Shown here piece after piece: positions 34,327 through 43,946 of a DNA stretch of 64,000 bases. Each line of letters starts with the position of its first letter. The first letter of the stretch is position 1. The translations under genes were made by a program, and so were the position numbers. The DNA comes from CAYFWF01 sp964346815 (lineage in GTDB: Bacteria > Acidobacteriota > Aminicenantia > Aminicenantales > Aminicenantaceae): NCBI GenBank assembly GCA_964346815.1, contig CAYFWF010000007.1, forward strand, positions 62,001-126,000. Direction: 5' to 3'. The notes under the pieces were generated by a model, which saw nothing but the letters and a program-made list of their open reading frames with translations, did not search any database and was not told the DNA's origin.

Positions 34327-36960
34327 TCAATCATTTATCGTATTCCATCCGTTCAGACGGAAAGCCGGAGTTTCCCCTTTCAGATCTTCCTTCAGAAAGC
34401 GGGCACGAATCTCTCTGGTCTCCCCGGGAAGAAGGGAGATATAGTTGTCATCCCAGAATATGGGGAGAACGGAGTCTCCGCTTTCTGCCCGATAGACATT
34501 CATAACGATGAAGAAAGCGATCCTGTCGGATGGATTTTGTAGGGTGACCTGGAGTTCCATCTGTTCACCGAGATCTTCGAACTGATGCGCAGCCTCGATC
34601 TGCACTTCCTGCAAATCCTTCAAACCTGTAAAGTCAGCAAACGCTTTATTGGGGGTATAGAACCACGTGGAACGGTCCTCGTCCAGAATGTCCTCTTTGG
34701 TGGAAAGCCAGTAGAAGTCGCTGCTGAGAAGATTCCCGGATGCGTCCTTAAGCTTGAGATCCATGAAGTAGACAGTACTCAGCCCTTCCACACTCGGTGT
34801 TTCGAGGATTTTTATCGAGCTGAATTCACCCACACTGACAGGTATATCCTGTTTGAAGACGCGTTTGGAGCCGATGTTGAAGATTCGAATCTCTGCCGTC
34901 AGATCGTGATAGATACGGTGTGTATCGTTGACAATGTAGATGTCCTTGTCTCCGTAGTTGTAGACGATGTTGATTGGTTCGCAGGCAGCCTTGGTGCCGT
35001 AGAAAGCACCATTGGGCATCAGGTAGTAGTCGAAGAGCTGCCAGAACATCGCAGGCCAGGCTGAATTGTACATCCACTGGATGATACCCGTGGAGCTGGG
35101 CTTGTTGACTCCGAAAGATTCGAACATGGGTCGGATGGCCTCGTAGTTCGCCACCTGTGCTATACGGGTGAACTCTTCCACACTTTCAGTCGTCCCGTAG
35201 CGGTTGTTGAGGGCGAGAATGTACCGGTCCAGGGTGTTGAATTCGTTCCTGGCGCAGTGAAAATCCCAATAATCGTCGATGGGCCAGAGGTGATCTTCGG
35301 GGATCATCTTTTTGATGCTTTCCAGAGGCGGCGGCTGGGGACCGGGACCGGTTTCAGTGTTGAATCCAAAGGCGCCTCCGCGTGTTTTATCCATATACCA
35401 GTAGTTGGGAGTCACATAGTCGTAAGGACCGTTCATTTTGACCGCTGTAGGACCGCTGACCTCGCTTTCTTTGTAGCTGCAGGCGGAAAGAGTGGGACGG
35501 GTGGGATCCACCGCCTCCAAGTAAGAGTTGTATTTTTTTTCGAGTTCGGGACGGGGAAGCTTATCGCTCCCCAGGATCCAGACAAATATGCTCGGATGAT
35601 TGCGCAGCCACAGGACTTGATCTCGTAGGGATCGGGCAATGAGGTCCATCTCCTCCGGCGTTTTGACTCCTCCGAACTGATCTACAGGCTTGCCGGCATA
35701 GCCCTCCCACTCCCAGTGACAGCTCCACCCTGCCATCAAAAGAATACCGTACTGATCGGCAAAATCATAGAGTGTATGACTGCTCCCCCAAAAGCCCTCC
35801 AGTCGAAGAGCGTTCAGATTCATGTGCCTCGCATACTTGATCTGGGCTTCGATCTTTTTTGGATCCTCCCTCAGGAACAGGTCGTCCACCCATCCGCCTC
35901 CGCGGATGAGCAATTTTTTTCCATTTATTTTGTAGCCTCGGTGGCCTTCCTCATTGAGGTAGTCCGAGACCTCCCGGATACCGAAGCGGCTCTTATCCCG
36001 GTCGGAAACAGCTCCCTCCGCGGTGGCTGTCAATTCCAGAACATACAAATTGGGTTCTCCCAAATGATTCGGCCACCACAAGCGGGGAGATCGGAGGGAC
36101 AAAGCTTCAAACTCATCTGGTTGAAAGATAATTTCCCTGGTCTCATGAGGCTCGAGAGTAAAGGGCTGGTCAAATTCGATCTGTTCGATCTCTCCCCTCA
36201 GAATTCCGGACAGCTTTTTTTCTGTGTGGTTGGAGAGTTCGGCAGAAACGGTGAGCCTGGCCTCTTCGAGAGTCTCCAGGTCGAGCCGAGTCTGAACGAA
36301 AGATTTGTTAATGGATACGGGTCCGGTCAGACGCAGTTTGACCTCTCTCCAGATTCCCATGTTTTCATCAGGAGGCCTTGGATTCCAGTCCACGAATCCG
36401 ATGGTGAAATTCCCTGGTTCGGGAGGCAGAACTTCGATGGCGAGTGTATTGGTCCCTTGGAGGAGCAGGGATGTTATGTCGATATCGAACATGCGGAATG
36501 CTCCCTGGATTTCCTCTTCCGATGCGACTTTTTTTCCGTTGAGCCAGACGTTTGCGCTGTAGTTGATTCCCTCGAAGATGAGGCGGGCATTGGACCGCTC
36601 CATCTGTTCGTCCACCATAAATTCCTTGCGGTACCACCAGGCTGTGTTGAACTGTTCAGAGGGGATAAGTTCCAGGTTCTTTCCGAAAAACGGATCTTCA
36701 TAAACACCGTTATTCACCAGCACTGCCAGGACGGTACTGGGGACAGTAGTAGGATACCAGCCTGTGAGGTCCTGACCGGCCATCGATAGGACATCTCCTC
36801 CCATGGACAGGTCAGCAGATGACCGGATATGCCATCCCTCTTTCAATAGGATTTCATTTTGGGGAATCTCCGAGGTCTTTTGGCAGGAGAAAAAGCTCAG
36901 AGGAGTGATAACTGCTAAGAGGACATACAAAAGATTTCTTGTGATTTTTATTCTATTCAT
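34327..36960 (-). CDS. GH2 glycosidase of the exo-beta-D-glucosaminidase (CsxA) type
   Basis: The start at 36960 has GGAGGGAAGGG upstream and gives 877 residues with a hydrophobic signal and a cysteine at residue 26. The GH2 layout is complete: jelly-roll (WWYRKEF, ANVWLNGKKV), immunoglobulin-like domain, TIM barrel and C-terminal beta domains. The catalytic residues follow the CsxA branch rather than LacZ: the acid/base is Asp466 in WILGSDKLP, not the usual NE pair, and the nucleophile is Glu536 in FGFNTETGPG. These positions are close to Asp469 and Glu541 of CsxA. A beta-mannosidase activity remains possible. It is the first gene of a unit with the MFS porter. Confidence 0.88.
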   Translation of the reverse strand: MNRIKITRNLLYVLLAVITPLSFFSCQKTSEIPQNEILLKEGWHIRSSADLSMGGDVLSMAGQDLTGWYPTTVPSTVLAVLVNNGVYEDPFFGKNLELIPSEQFNTAWWYRKEFMVDEQMERSNARLIFEGINYSANVWLNGKKVASEEEIQGAFRMFDIDITSLLLQGTNTLAIEVLPPEPGNFTIGFVDWNPRPPDENMGIWREVKLRLTGPVSINKSFVQTRLDLETLEEARLTVSAELSNHTEKKLSGILRGEIEQIEFDQPFTLEPHETREIIFQPDEFEALSLRSPRLWWPNHLGEPNLYVLELTATAEGAVSDRDKSRFGIREVSDYLNEEGHRGYKINGKKLLIRGGGWVDDLFLREDPKKIEAQIKYARHMNLNALRLEGFWGSSHTLYDFADQYGILLMAGWSCHWEWEGYAGKPVDQFGGVKTPEEMDLIARSLRDQVLWLRNHPSIFVWILGSDKLPRPELEKKYNSYLEAVDPTRPTLSACSYKESEVSGPTAVKMNGPYDYVTPNYWYMDKTRGGAFGFNTETGPGPQPPPLESIKKMIPEDHLWPIDDYWDFHCARNEFNTLDRYILALNNRYGTTESVEEFTRIAQVANYEAIRPMFESFGVNKPSSTGIIQWMYNSAWPAMFWQLFDYYLMPNGAFYGTKAACEPINIVYNYGDKDIYIVNDTHRIYHDLTAEIRIFNIGSKRVFKQDIPVSVGEFSSIKILETPSVEGLSTVYFMDLKLKDASGNLLSSDFYWLSTKEDILDEDRSTWFYTPNKAFADFTGLKDLQEVQIEAAHQFEDLGEQMELQVTLQNPSDRIAFFIVMNVYRAESGDSVLPIFWDDNYISLLPGETREIRARFLKEDLKGETPAFRLNGWNTIND

Positions 36961-37151
36961 TGTCCCTTCCCTCCACCAGTATGTTTCTGATGCGAAATAA
37001 TCCGGTTCCAAAGTTCAGAAGATATTGCACATTTTTCGAGGCGCTTAATTTCTTTCTGCGAACTGCGCAGTGCAAGCCTATCATACGGAAGAAGAGAGAG
37101 TCAACCAAGGATTTTCCCCGGCTCGCATTCCAAAACGCAATAGAGTAACTG

Positions 37152-38186
37152 TCACGGTGTGATGATGGTCTTGATGACGCCATCGCGGTAGTGCTCGACC
37201 AGTTCGAAGGCCTCCTGGGCATATTCCAGTTTGAATGTGTGAGTGACCATGAAATCCATGTCTGTGTTCAGTTTTTTTACTAGGTCTATCGCAGCAGGGA
37301 TACATCCTTTCTGCCTCCGGACGCTCTGGATGCTGATTTCTTTACGGCGGAGCTTATGAGGATTGAACGAGATGAGATCGGTCTTTGGGATTCCGACGAT
37401 CAAAAGTCTGCCGCCGGGTTTTAGAAGCTTCACGCTCTGATCGAGAGCATCCTGGTCCCCGCAGCATTCGAGTACAACATCGAGTCCACGAGGCTCCAGA
37501 GCTACGATCTCCTCGACGATATCCGAACGATCCGGATTGCCTGCCCAGATAGCACCAGCCTTGGGAGCAGATTCGAGCCTCTCGTCAACCTTGTCGGTCA
37601 TGTAGATAGTGCGGATTCCATTATCTCTGGCTGCCAATGCAGCGCTCAAGCCGATGGGCCCTGACCCCAGGATGGCGACCGATGATGCCTGGATGGCCCC
37701 CGACAGGCGGAATGAATATATACCGATTGAGAGAGGCTCGGTCAGAATGCTCCTCTCTGTTTTCATGTCTGTTTCGAGAGAAAAACAATTGACTTCTGGC
37801 ATTATGACGAATTCGGCCAGGCAGCCTTCCATCTGCCCAGGGCAGCCCATAAAACGCAGCCTGCGGCAGGTGTTGGCCCGGTCGTTGAGGCATTGATCGC
37901 ATTCTCCGCAGGTCACGGCCGGATCGATGACCACGCAATCGCCCGGTTTGAACCGATTGACCTCGCTTCCGACCTCCTCGACTTCAGCCACACATTCATG
38001 TCCCACTATGAAAGGATAACGGACGACATCACTGCCGATCTTTCCAGTAGAATAATACTGGACGTCCGAGCCGCACAGTCCTACAGCTTTGACGCGAAGA
38101 AGGACGTCCGTCTCATTTTTGATTTTAGGAACAGGGACATCCCTTAACTCGAGTTTGCGTATTCCGGTCAAGAAAGCTGCTTTCAT
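37152..38186 (-). CDS. Zinc-dependent sorbitol/threonine-dehydrogenase-like MDR enzyme
   Basis: A 344-residue medium-chain dehydrogenase. The catalytic zinc ligands appear in VGLCGSDVQYY and VGHECVAEV. The structural zinc lobe has CGECDQCLNDRANTC. The NAD-binding fold shows AILGSGPIGLSAALAA. The sequence is closest by pattern to sorbitol, xylitol or L-arabinitol dehydrogenases. It is the last gene of the arabinose operon, 15 bases after the isomerase gene, so a role in oxidising a pentitol or a related polyol is plausible. That would broaden the pathway beyond arabinose (inference). The active-site context LTEPLSIG is normal for the family. Confidence 0.9.
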   Translation of the reverse strand: MKAAFLTGIRKLELRDVPVPKIKNETDVLLRVKAVGLCGSDVQYYSTGKIGSDVVRYPFIVGHECVAEVEEVGSEVNRFKPGDCVVIDPAVTCGECDQCLNDRANTCRRLRFMGCPGQMEGCLAEFVIMPEVNCFSLETDMKTERSILTEPLSIGIYSFRLSGAIQASSVAILGSGPIGLSAALAARDNGIRTIYMTDKVDERLESAPKAGAIWAGNPDRSDIVEEIVALEPRGLDVVLECCGDQDALDQSVKLLKPGGRLLIVGIPKTDLISFNPHKLRRKEISIQSVRRQKGCIPAAIDLVKKLNTDMDFMVTHTFKLEYAQEAFELVEHYRDGVIKTIITP

Positions 38187-38201
38187 ATGGACTTCAGCCC
38201 C

Positions 38202-39683
38202 TTATTTAAAGGGATTTTCACTCTCATAGAACAGGCCGGTGGGCTGATTGAAACCGATCTCGTTGACGCCGAGCAGTTTTGTCGCTGCAAACAAGGCCTT
38301 TCCTGCGTGTTTGAAGGCCACAGCGGTGTGGTGAGGAAATCTTTTCTCGATCAGAACGTGCCTGTAGAATCGCCCCATCCCCTTTATTCCGATGACTCCG
38401 ATACTCCCGAACGAGCGGGGATCGATGTCCAGAACTTCTCCCTCTGCGATATAGGCTCGAAGAATCGTTTCTGCTGTCGACTGAAGGCGGAAGATCGTGA
38501 TTTCCCCTGGGCGTATGCGTCCTTCCAACGTCCCGCGGGTGATATCCGGTTTTTCGCCTGCCTCCAACAGGCGATTCATGATGAGCTGGAATTTCATCGC
38601 ACCGTCCAGGAGGCAGGGTGCCGCAGTGTTCCCGCAGTGGAATCCCATGAAAAGGTCTCTGGCCTCATAATCTCCCACCTTGTCCTTGGCTTCCTGATAC
38701 ATATCTTGGGGGACTGTGTTGTTGATATCCAGAAGGGTCGCGGGCAGCTCGGTCGCACAGGCAGCCATGTATTCGCTCAGTACACCGTAGATATCCACTT
38801 CACAGGATACCGGGACGCCTTTTGAAGCCAGTCGGGAGTTCACATAACAGGGTACGAATCCAAAATAGCTCTCGAAGGCCGGCCAGCACTTGTTGGCAAA
38901 AACTCCAAAATCTGAAGCGCCGAGATGTTCATCCCTGAATTTGATCAGGGCCACCTCGAACTGTGCCAGCTTCTCGAGCAGGTCAGGATAGGTGTTGCCT
39001 GCTCCCAATTCTTCGGCCATGTCTTCGGCGACCGTCTTTATGGATGGATCTCCCTTTGCCTTGAGGAAGATGTCGTAAAGGTCCAGCTCGCTGTTTTCCA
39101 TGATCTCCACACCAAGGTCATACAGAGGTTTGACAGGAGCGTTGCAGGCCAAAAAATCTTGAGGTCTCGGTCCGAAGGAAAAGATCTTCAGGCTTTTCAG
39201 GCTGGTGAGGATTCGGGCAACAGGGATGAAGTCAAGAATCATGTCTGCCACTTCATCGGCTGTGCCGGTCGGATACTCGGGAATGTAGGGACGGAGTTTC
39301 CGCAATCCGACGTTATAAGATGTGTTCAGCATCCCACAGAATGCATCCCCTCTTCCGTGGATCAGGTTGTCTTTGGTTTCCTCTGCCGCAGCTGCAAACA
39401 TCACGGGCCCCTGGAACTTCTGAGCCAGAAGAGTGGTGGGGCTTTCTGGTCCGAAATTCCCCAGATAGATGACCAGGGCATTGATGCCGTGTTTGTTGAT
39501 CTCTTTCAGCGCTTCCAAAACATCCCTCTCGTTCTCGACGACGGTTTTGATCTCGGTAACAGAGATGTTCTTTTGTTTACACTCCTCCACAACCTTCATC
39601 CTCCTGTTCTTCGACAATTCCACAGGAAAACAATCGCGGCTCACGGCAACCATTCCCAGGTTGATATCGGACCAGTTTTTCAT
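38202..39683 (-). CDS. L-fucose/L-arabinose isomerase-fold aldose-ketose isomerase
   Basis: The start at 39683 has AAGGAGG upstream and overlaps the araD stop by four bases (ATGA). The 493-residue protein has the FucI/AraA fold: an N-terminal Rossmann-like part (LGMVAVSRDCFPVELS), ALVIYLGNFGPESPT in the middle, and candidate manganese ligands in VSCEVDIYG, TLLDINN and FPHHTAVAFKHAG. These correspond to the Glu, Asp and His ligands of FucI. It is not a standard AraA, yet it sits directly behind araB and araD, where araA normally lies. The simplest reading is that it isomerises L-arabinose to L-ribulose. L-fucose or another aldose cannot be excluded. Confidence 0.85.
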   Translation of the reverse strand: MKNWSDINLGMVAVSRDCFPVELSKNRRMKVVEECKQKNISVTEIKTVVENERDVLEALKEINKHGINALVIYLGNFGPESPTTLLAQKFQGPVMFAAAAEETKDNLIHGRGDAFCGMLNTSYNVGLRKLRPYIPEYPTGTADEVADMILDFIPVARILTSLKSLKIFSFGPRPQDFLACNAPVKPLYDLGVEIMENSELDLYDIFLKAKGDPSIKTVAEDMAEELGAGNTYPDLLEKLAQFEVALIKFRDEHLGASDFGVFANKCWPAFESYFGFVPCYVNSRLASKGVPVSCEVDIYGVLSEYMAACATELPATLLDINNTVPQDMYQEAKDKVGDYEARDLFMGFHCGNTAAPCLLDGAMKFQLIMNRLLEAGEKPDITRGTLEGRIRPGEITIFRLQSTAETILRAYIAEGEVLDIDPRSFGSIGVIGIKGMGRFYRHVLIEKRFPHHTAVAFKHAGKALFAATKLLGVNEIGFNQPTGLFYESENPFK

Positions 39684-40387
39684 TTTTTCGCCTCCTTGTC
39701 TTTCTGGCCGTAGTAGGCATCGGGGCCGTGTTTTCGCAGGAAATGTTTGTTCAAAAGACAATCGGGGATGGCTTTGCATCGGGCATCGAGCATCAGAGTT
39801 CCCCATGCCGTTTTAGCGATGTGTTCGAGGAGCATGCTGTTCAGAACAGATTCATCAGGTGATCTTCCCCAGGTGAAGGCCCCATGTCCGACGACCAGAA
39901 CTCCCGGCATCTCCATAGGATCGAGCTCCGAAAAGCGCTCCACGACGACCTTGCCTGTATTCTTCTCATAGTTTTCATCGATCTCTTCCTCTGTGATCAT
40001 CCGCGTGATGGGGACGGGCCCATGGAAATGGTCGGCGTGGGTGGTTCCCAGGCAAGGGATTTCCTTATTAGCCTGGGCGAACATGGTTGCATATTCGCTG
40101 TGGGTATGCGTGATCCCGGCGATTTCCTTAAACGCTTTGTAGATCTCGATGTGGGATGGCGTGTCCGAGGATGGATTGAGGCGGCCTTCTACGATTCTCC
40201 CTTCCAGGTCCACCACAACCATGTCGTCCGGCATCAGTTCTTCATAGGCCATCCCGCTCGGCTTGATGACCAATAGTTTCTGGTTCCGGTCGAAACCGCT
40301 GACATTTCCGAAGGTATAGGCAACCAGATTGTATTTGACCAAATCCAGATTGGCCTTCCAAACAAATTCCTTGAGTTCTAAAAGCAT
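39680..40387 (-). CDS. araD: L-ribulose-5-phosphate 4-epimerase
   Basis: A 235-residue class II aldolase-like epimerase, the usual length for AraD. Zinc ligands correspond to His residues in GITHTHSEYA and VVGHGAFTWG. The phosphate-binding serines and glycines are in FGNVSGFD and IKPSGMAYEEL. It also keeps CLGTTHADHFHGPVP. It converts L-ribulose-5-phosphate to D-xylulose-5-phosphate, feeding the pentose phosphate pathway. The start overlaps the araB stop by ten bases and the stop overlaps the isomerase start by four, so translation of the three genes is coupled. Confidence 0.95.
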   Translation of the reverse strand: MLLELKEFVWKANLDLVKYNLVAYTFGNVSGFDRNQKLLVIKPSGMAYEELMPDDMVVVDLEGRIVEGRLNPSSDTPSHIEIYKAFKEIAGITHTHSEYATMFAQANKEIPCLGTTHADHFHGPVPITRMITEEEIDENYEKNTGKVVVERFSELDPMEMPGVLVVGHGAFTWGRSPDESVLNSMLLEHIAKTAWGTLMLDARCKAIPDCLLNKHFLRKHGPDAYYGQKDKEAKK

Positions 40388-42081
40388 CCCTCCCCCTTGG
40401 TTTGCTTTTCCCGGATTTTGAGCAAATCTTTCATGACATTGAAGAGCTGCCCTGTCCAGTCATCTCTTCCAAAAGCATCGTGTAGCTGGGTGTAGAGCAG
40501 GTATAGGTCTTGATAGACATCGTGGTGTTGGTGGTCAGGTTTGAATGCTGTCTCTTTTATGCCGCACATGGCTGCCTGGGCATCCGGGAATGTTTTATAT
40601 CCTCCTGCTTCCTCTCCGGCAACCACAGCACCGGCAATCGCCGATCCCAGGGCACAAGTCTGGGAAGACCGGGCAATCTTCATCTCGCGTCCCATGACGT
40701 CTGCATAAATCTGCATGATCAAGGGATTTTTTTCTGCAATCCCCCCGCAGTTGATCACCTCCGATATCCTTACTCCGTATTCTTCGTACCTGTTGATGAT
40801 GGTCAATGCACCGAAGGCGGTCGCCTCGATCAAGGCACGGTAGATTTCATCTGGCCTGGTATGGAGCGTCTGGCCCAGCAGGAGACCTGTCAGTCTTTGG
40901 TCGACCAGGATGGTCCGGTTGCCGTTGTTCCAATCCAGAGCGAGAAGTCCGGACTGACCGGGTTTCAATTTCGCTGCAGCCAGAGTCAAAGCCTCATGAG
41001 AGCCTTTATCCATTCCTCCCGGCCGAATAGAATTGACAAACCAGTTGAAGATATCGCCCACTGCGGATTGTCCGGCTTCCAGCCCGTAGAAATCCGGAAG
41101 CACAGAGCCATCCACGATGCCGCACACTCCCGGGATATCTGCCAGCGGTTCGTCGCTGGGCCAAACGGCCACGTCGCAGGTGCTGGTGCCGATGATCTTG
41201 ACCAGTTTGCCCAAGGCCACTCCGGAGCCCACTGCTCCAAGATGGGCATCGAATGCGCCGACTGCAACGGGAAGGCCAGGAGGCAGTCCCAGCTTGCCTG
41301 CCCAATGCTGGCTCAATGTGCCTGCTCTGTGATCCGATGTCAGGGATTTTTGGTAGAGCCTGTCTCGAAGCTCGCCGAGTTTGGGGTGGAGCTGGGAGAG
41401 GAACTCTTTAGCTGGGAGTCCATCCCACTCTTTGCTGTACATGGCTTTGTGGCCGGCTGCACACCGGCTGCGTTTAAGCAGGTCGGGCTTGGATGTTTCT
41501 GTCAGAACGCCGGGTATGTAATCACAGCATTCCACCCAACTGCAGGCGGCATCGAAGACTTTGGGATCGGTGCGGAGACAGTGGAAGATCTTGCTGAAAA
41601 ACCACTCCGAGGAATAGGTGCCCCCACACTTGGCCAGATATTCAGGATGTTCCTTTGCAGCGAGCTCTGTAATCATGGCCGATTCCTCTGTGCTGGTGTG
41701 ATCCTTCCAGAGCCAGGCACAGGCGTTAAGATTCTCTTTGAATTCGTCCTTGAAGCAGAGAGGGGTGCCAACCCGGTCAACCGGCAGGGGTGTGGAGCCG
41801 GTGGTATCGATACCGATACCGATGATCTGGCGGGATTCAAAGTCTTTCTCTGCTCTTTTTGCCTCTGCGGTCACTTCTCTGACAGAGACTTCCAGGCCTT
41901 TCAGGTAATCCTGAGGATGCTGCCGTGCCAGATGGGGGTCGGCAGGGTCCAGGATGATGCCCTTTTGGCCTGTCTCGAAATCGAAGATCGATGTGGCGAT
42001 TTCATCGCCGTTCGCCACGTCCACGAGCAGGGCTCGGACAGAATTCGTGCCGAAATCTAAACCCAATGCGTATTTTTTCAT
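40378..42081 (-). CDS. araB: Ribulokinase
   Basis: A 567-residue FGGY-family kinase, matching AraB length. The phosphate motif GLDFGTNSVRALLVD opens the protein. GIGIDTTGSTPLPVD, WKDHTSTEE and the ATP-site region ATAFGALTIINRYEE, with INCGGIAEKNPLIMQIYADV, are characteristic of ribulokinase rather than xylulokinase. It phosphorylates L-ribulose. It lies 18 bases after the SSS transporter and overlaps araD. A long frame on the opposite strand is a mirror of its codon bias and not a gene. Confidence 0.95.
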   Translation of the reverse strand: MKKYALGLDFGTNSVRALLVDVANGDEIATSIFDFETGQKGIILDPADPHLARQHPQDYLKGLEVSVREVTAEAKRAEKDFESRQIIGIGIDTTGSTPLPVDRVGTPLCFKDEFKENLNACAWLWKDHTSTEESAMITELAAKEHPEYLAKCGGTYSSEWFFSKIFHCLRTDPKVFDAACSWVECCDYIPGVLTETSKPDLLKRSRCAAGHKAMYSKEWDGLPAKEFLSQLHPKLGELRDRLYQKSLTSDHRAGTLSQHWAGKLGLPPGLPVAVGAFDAHLGAVGSGVALGKLVKIIGTSTCDVAVWPSDEPLADIPGVCGIVDGSVLPDFYGLEAGQSAVGDIFNWFVNSIRPGGMDKGSHEALTLAAAKLKPGQSGLLALDWNNGNRTILVDQRLTGLLLGQTLHTRPDEIYRALIEATAFGALTIINRYEEYGVRISEVINCGGIAEKNPLIMQIYADVMGREMKIARSSQTCALGSAIAGAVVAGEEAGGYKTFPDAQAAMCGIKETAFKPDHQHHDVYQDLYLLYTQLHDAFGRDDWTGQLFNVMKDLLKIREKQTKGEGCF

Positions 42082-42099
42082 TTTCCTTCCATGTCTATA

Positions 42100-43725
42100 T
42101 TATTTGGCGATGATCAGGGGAGAAAAGGAGATCATCACCAAAGCTATAATGACCAGAACGACCACCGACAGGATCACATCTCTTGTATTCCAGCTTTCCC
42201 GGGACGCCTTCTTGTCTTCGGCCACAGTCGTGCTGTAGGTCAATCCACGGATTTTTCCTTCGGATGGTTCTGTAGTCAGAAAACTGATGATCACCATTAT
42301 ACCGATACAAGCGACAAACAAATAGAAGCAAAAATACAGAAAATTGACATCGGCGAATTTATACAGGATTCCTCCCAAATGTTCTTTATTCAATTCCGCA
42401 GCCAAACGGATCATTCCGATGACAAACCCGCCGATAAGAGTGACAATGGCACCCTTTGCATTGATCCTTTTCCAGAAGATTCCCAATAAGAATACAGCCG
42501 TTATGGGAGGGGCAATATAAGACTGAACACTCTGCAGATAGTGGTACAGCTCCCCTGATATGTATTTCATCAGAGGAATCCACAGGATGCCTGAAATGAC
42601 CACCACTCCTGTAGCGATTCGTCCCACCATCACCAATTTTTTCTCTGGAGTATCCGGTTTGATCTTTTTGTAAATGTCCATAGTGAAAAGGGTCGAACAG
42701 GAATTGAACACAGCAGCCAGAGAACTCATCAAAGCTGCCAACAAACCTCCTACGACGAGTCCTCTTAGCCCGGCTGGGAGGAGAGCTTTGACCAGTGCCG
42801 GGAACGCTTGGTCAGAGGCGCCGAGTTGAAGCTGTCCGGTTTTGACCAGGGCATAGGCGGTTATCCCGGGGATGAAAAAGATAAAGAAAGGGAAAAGCTT
42901 CAGGTAGGCAGCGAAGATAGAGCCGCGTCTTCCCTGTGTTTCCCCTTGAGCGGCCAAGACTCTCTGGACGATGCACTGGTCAGTGCACCAGTACCAGATG
43001 CCGACAATGGGTGGGGCCAAAATCATCCCGAGCCACGGAAATTCTGGGTGATCCAGGGGCAAAAACAGGTTGAAATGATCGCTTCCGGCAATGGCGACCA
43101 GGTTGTTCCAGCCGCCGATTTTTGTCAGGCCTATGATGGTGACTGTGATGGATCCCAGAAGGAGGACGATGGCCTGCATGCTTTCGGTATAAACCACTGC
43201 CTTCAATCCGCCTAATATGGTGTAGATTCCGGTCAGTATGACTGTGATCAAAGCTCCTGTCCAAAATTTCACTCCCATCAGTGTTTGGAACACCACAGCT
43301 CCTGCATAGACGGTGACCGACACTTTGGTTAGCACGTAGGCAATGAGCGAGATGATGGAGAGAAACCAGCGGGCATTAGGAGAATAGCGCATCTCCAGGA
43401 ATTCCGGCATGGTGAAGACTTTGCTCCGCATGTAGAAGGGAACGAACACCCAGCCGAGAAGCAGGATACACCAGGCATGAAGCTCATAATGTCCCATGGC
43501 CACACCAGTTTTGGCAGCCGTTCCTGCAAGTCCCACTACATGTTCGGATCCGATGTTGGAGGCAAAGATGGCTGCTCCGATCACGAACCAGCCCACATGG
43601 CGTCCGGCCAGGAAATATTCAGTCGTAGTGGCCTGTTTCTGGCGGATAACCCACCAGGCGATCCCAAAGATCACCAAAAAATACAAAATGACAACGATCC
43701 AGTCTAAAGATTGAAGTCCCTCCAT
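42100..43725 (-). CDS. SSS-family sodium:sugar symporter
   Basis: A 541-residue protein with about 14 membrane helices, like vSGLT. The core helix carries ASNIGSEHVVGLAGTAAKTG with the sodium-site serines. WYWCTDQCIVQRVLAA is the second family signature. GLVVGGLLAALMSSLAAVFNS contributes the other sodium ligands. A cytoplasmic loop near residues 490-515 precedes the last helix. As the promoter-proximal gene of the arabinose operon, it most probably imports L-arabinose or arabino-oligosaccharides with sodium. The Ara enzymes follow immediately downstream. Confidence 0.92.
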   Translation of the reverse strand: MEGLQSLDWIVVILYFLVIFGIAWWVIRQKQATTTEYFLAGRHVGWFVIGAAIFASNIGSEHVVGLAGTAAKTGVAMGHYELHAWCILLLGWVFVPFYMRSKVFTMPEFLEMRYSPNARWFLSIISLIAYVLTKVSVTVYAGAVVFQTLMGVKFWTGALITVILTGIYTILGGLKAVVYTESMQAIVLLLGSITVTIIGLTKIGGWNNLVAIAGSDHFNLFLPLDHPEFPWLGMILAPPIVGIWYWCTDQCIVQRVLAAQGETQGRRGSIFAAYLKLFPFFIFFIPGITAYALVKTGQLQLGASDQAFPALVKALLPAGLRGLVVGGLLAALMSSLAAVFNSCSTLFTMDIYKKIKPDTPEKKLVMVGRIATGVVVISGILWIPLMKYISGELYHYLQSVQSYIAPPITAVFLLGIFWKRINAKGAIVTLIGGFVIGMIRLAAELNKEHLGGILYKFADVNFLYFCFYLFVACIGIMVIISFLTTEPSEGKIRGLTYSTTVAEDKKASRESWNTRDVILSVVVLVIIALVMISFSPLIIAK

Positions 43726-43762
43726 GGATGTCAGCCTTTCTTCATGATCTACGAGCTGATTA

Positions 43763-43792
43763 TATTTACTATTACCACAGACCAGATGTCAA
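43763..43792 (-). promoter_or_regulatory. Promoter for the arabinose operon
   Basis: On the minus strand, a perfect TTGACA (43787-43792), 18 bases and TAAATA (43763-43768). A perfect TATAAT starts four bases later at a poorer spacing. The site is about 40 bases upstream of the transporter start. Confidence 0.4.
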
Positions 43793-43900
43793 CAAGCAGG
43801 GATTCCTTTCCAGGGCAAGAATACAAGTGCTGACGGATGGATGGATTCATCAGTCCGGTCATGACATTTTCTGTCGGCAACCCTGGGAGTCATCGAATCA

Positions 43901-43930
43901 TTGACCGCAGCGTTGTAGCCGTGATATAAG
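43901..43930 (+). promoter_or_regulatory. Promoter for the first GH127-type gene
   Basis: TTGACC (43901-43906), 18 bases, TATAAG (43925-43930) with an upstream TG. The transcript would start about ten bases before the ATG, so its leader barely includes the ribosome site. Confidence 0.45.
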
Positions 43931-43946
43931 AGAATGAGGGAAGATG

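Noticed and set aside
35716..36789. A 357-codon open frame on the plus strand
   Set aside because: Antisense of the GH2 gene, whose catalytic residues are all present on the minus strand.
40510..42060. A 516-codon open frame on the plus strand
   Set aside because: It is the antisense of araB. The product is rich in Cys, His and Gly with no domain, while the minus frame is a clear ribulokinase.
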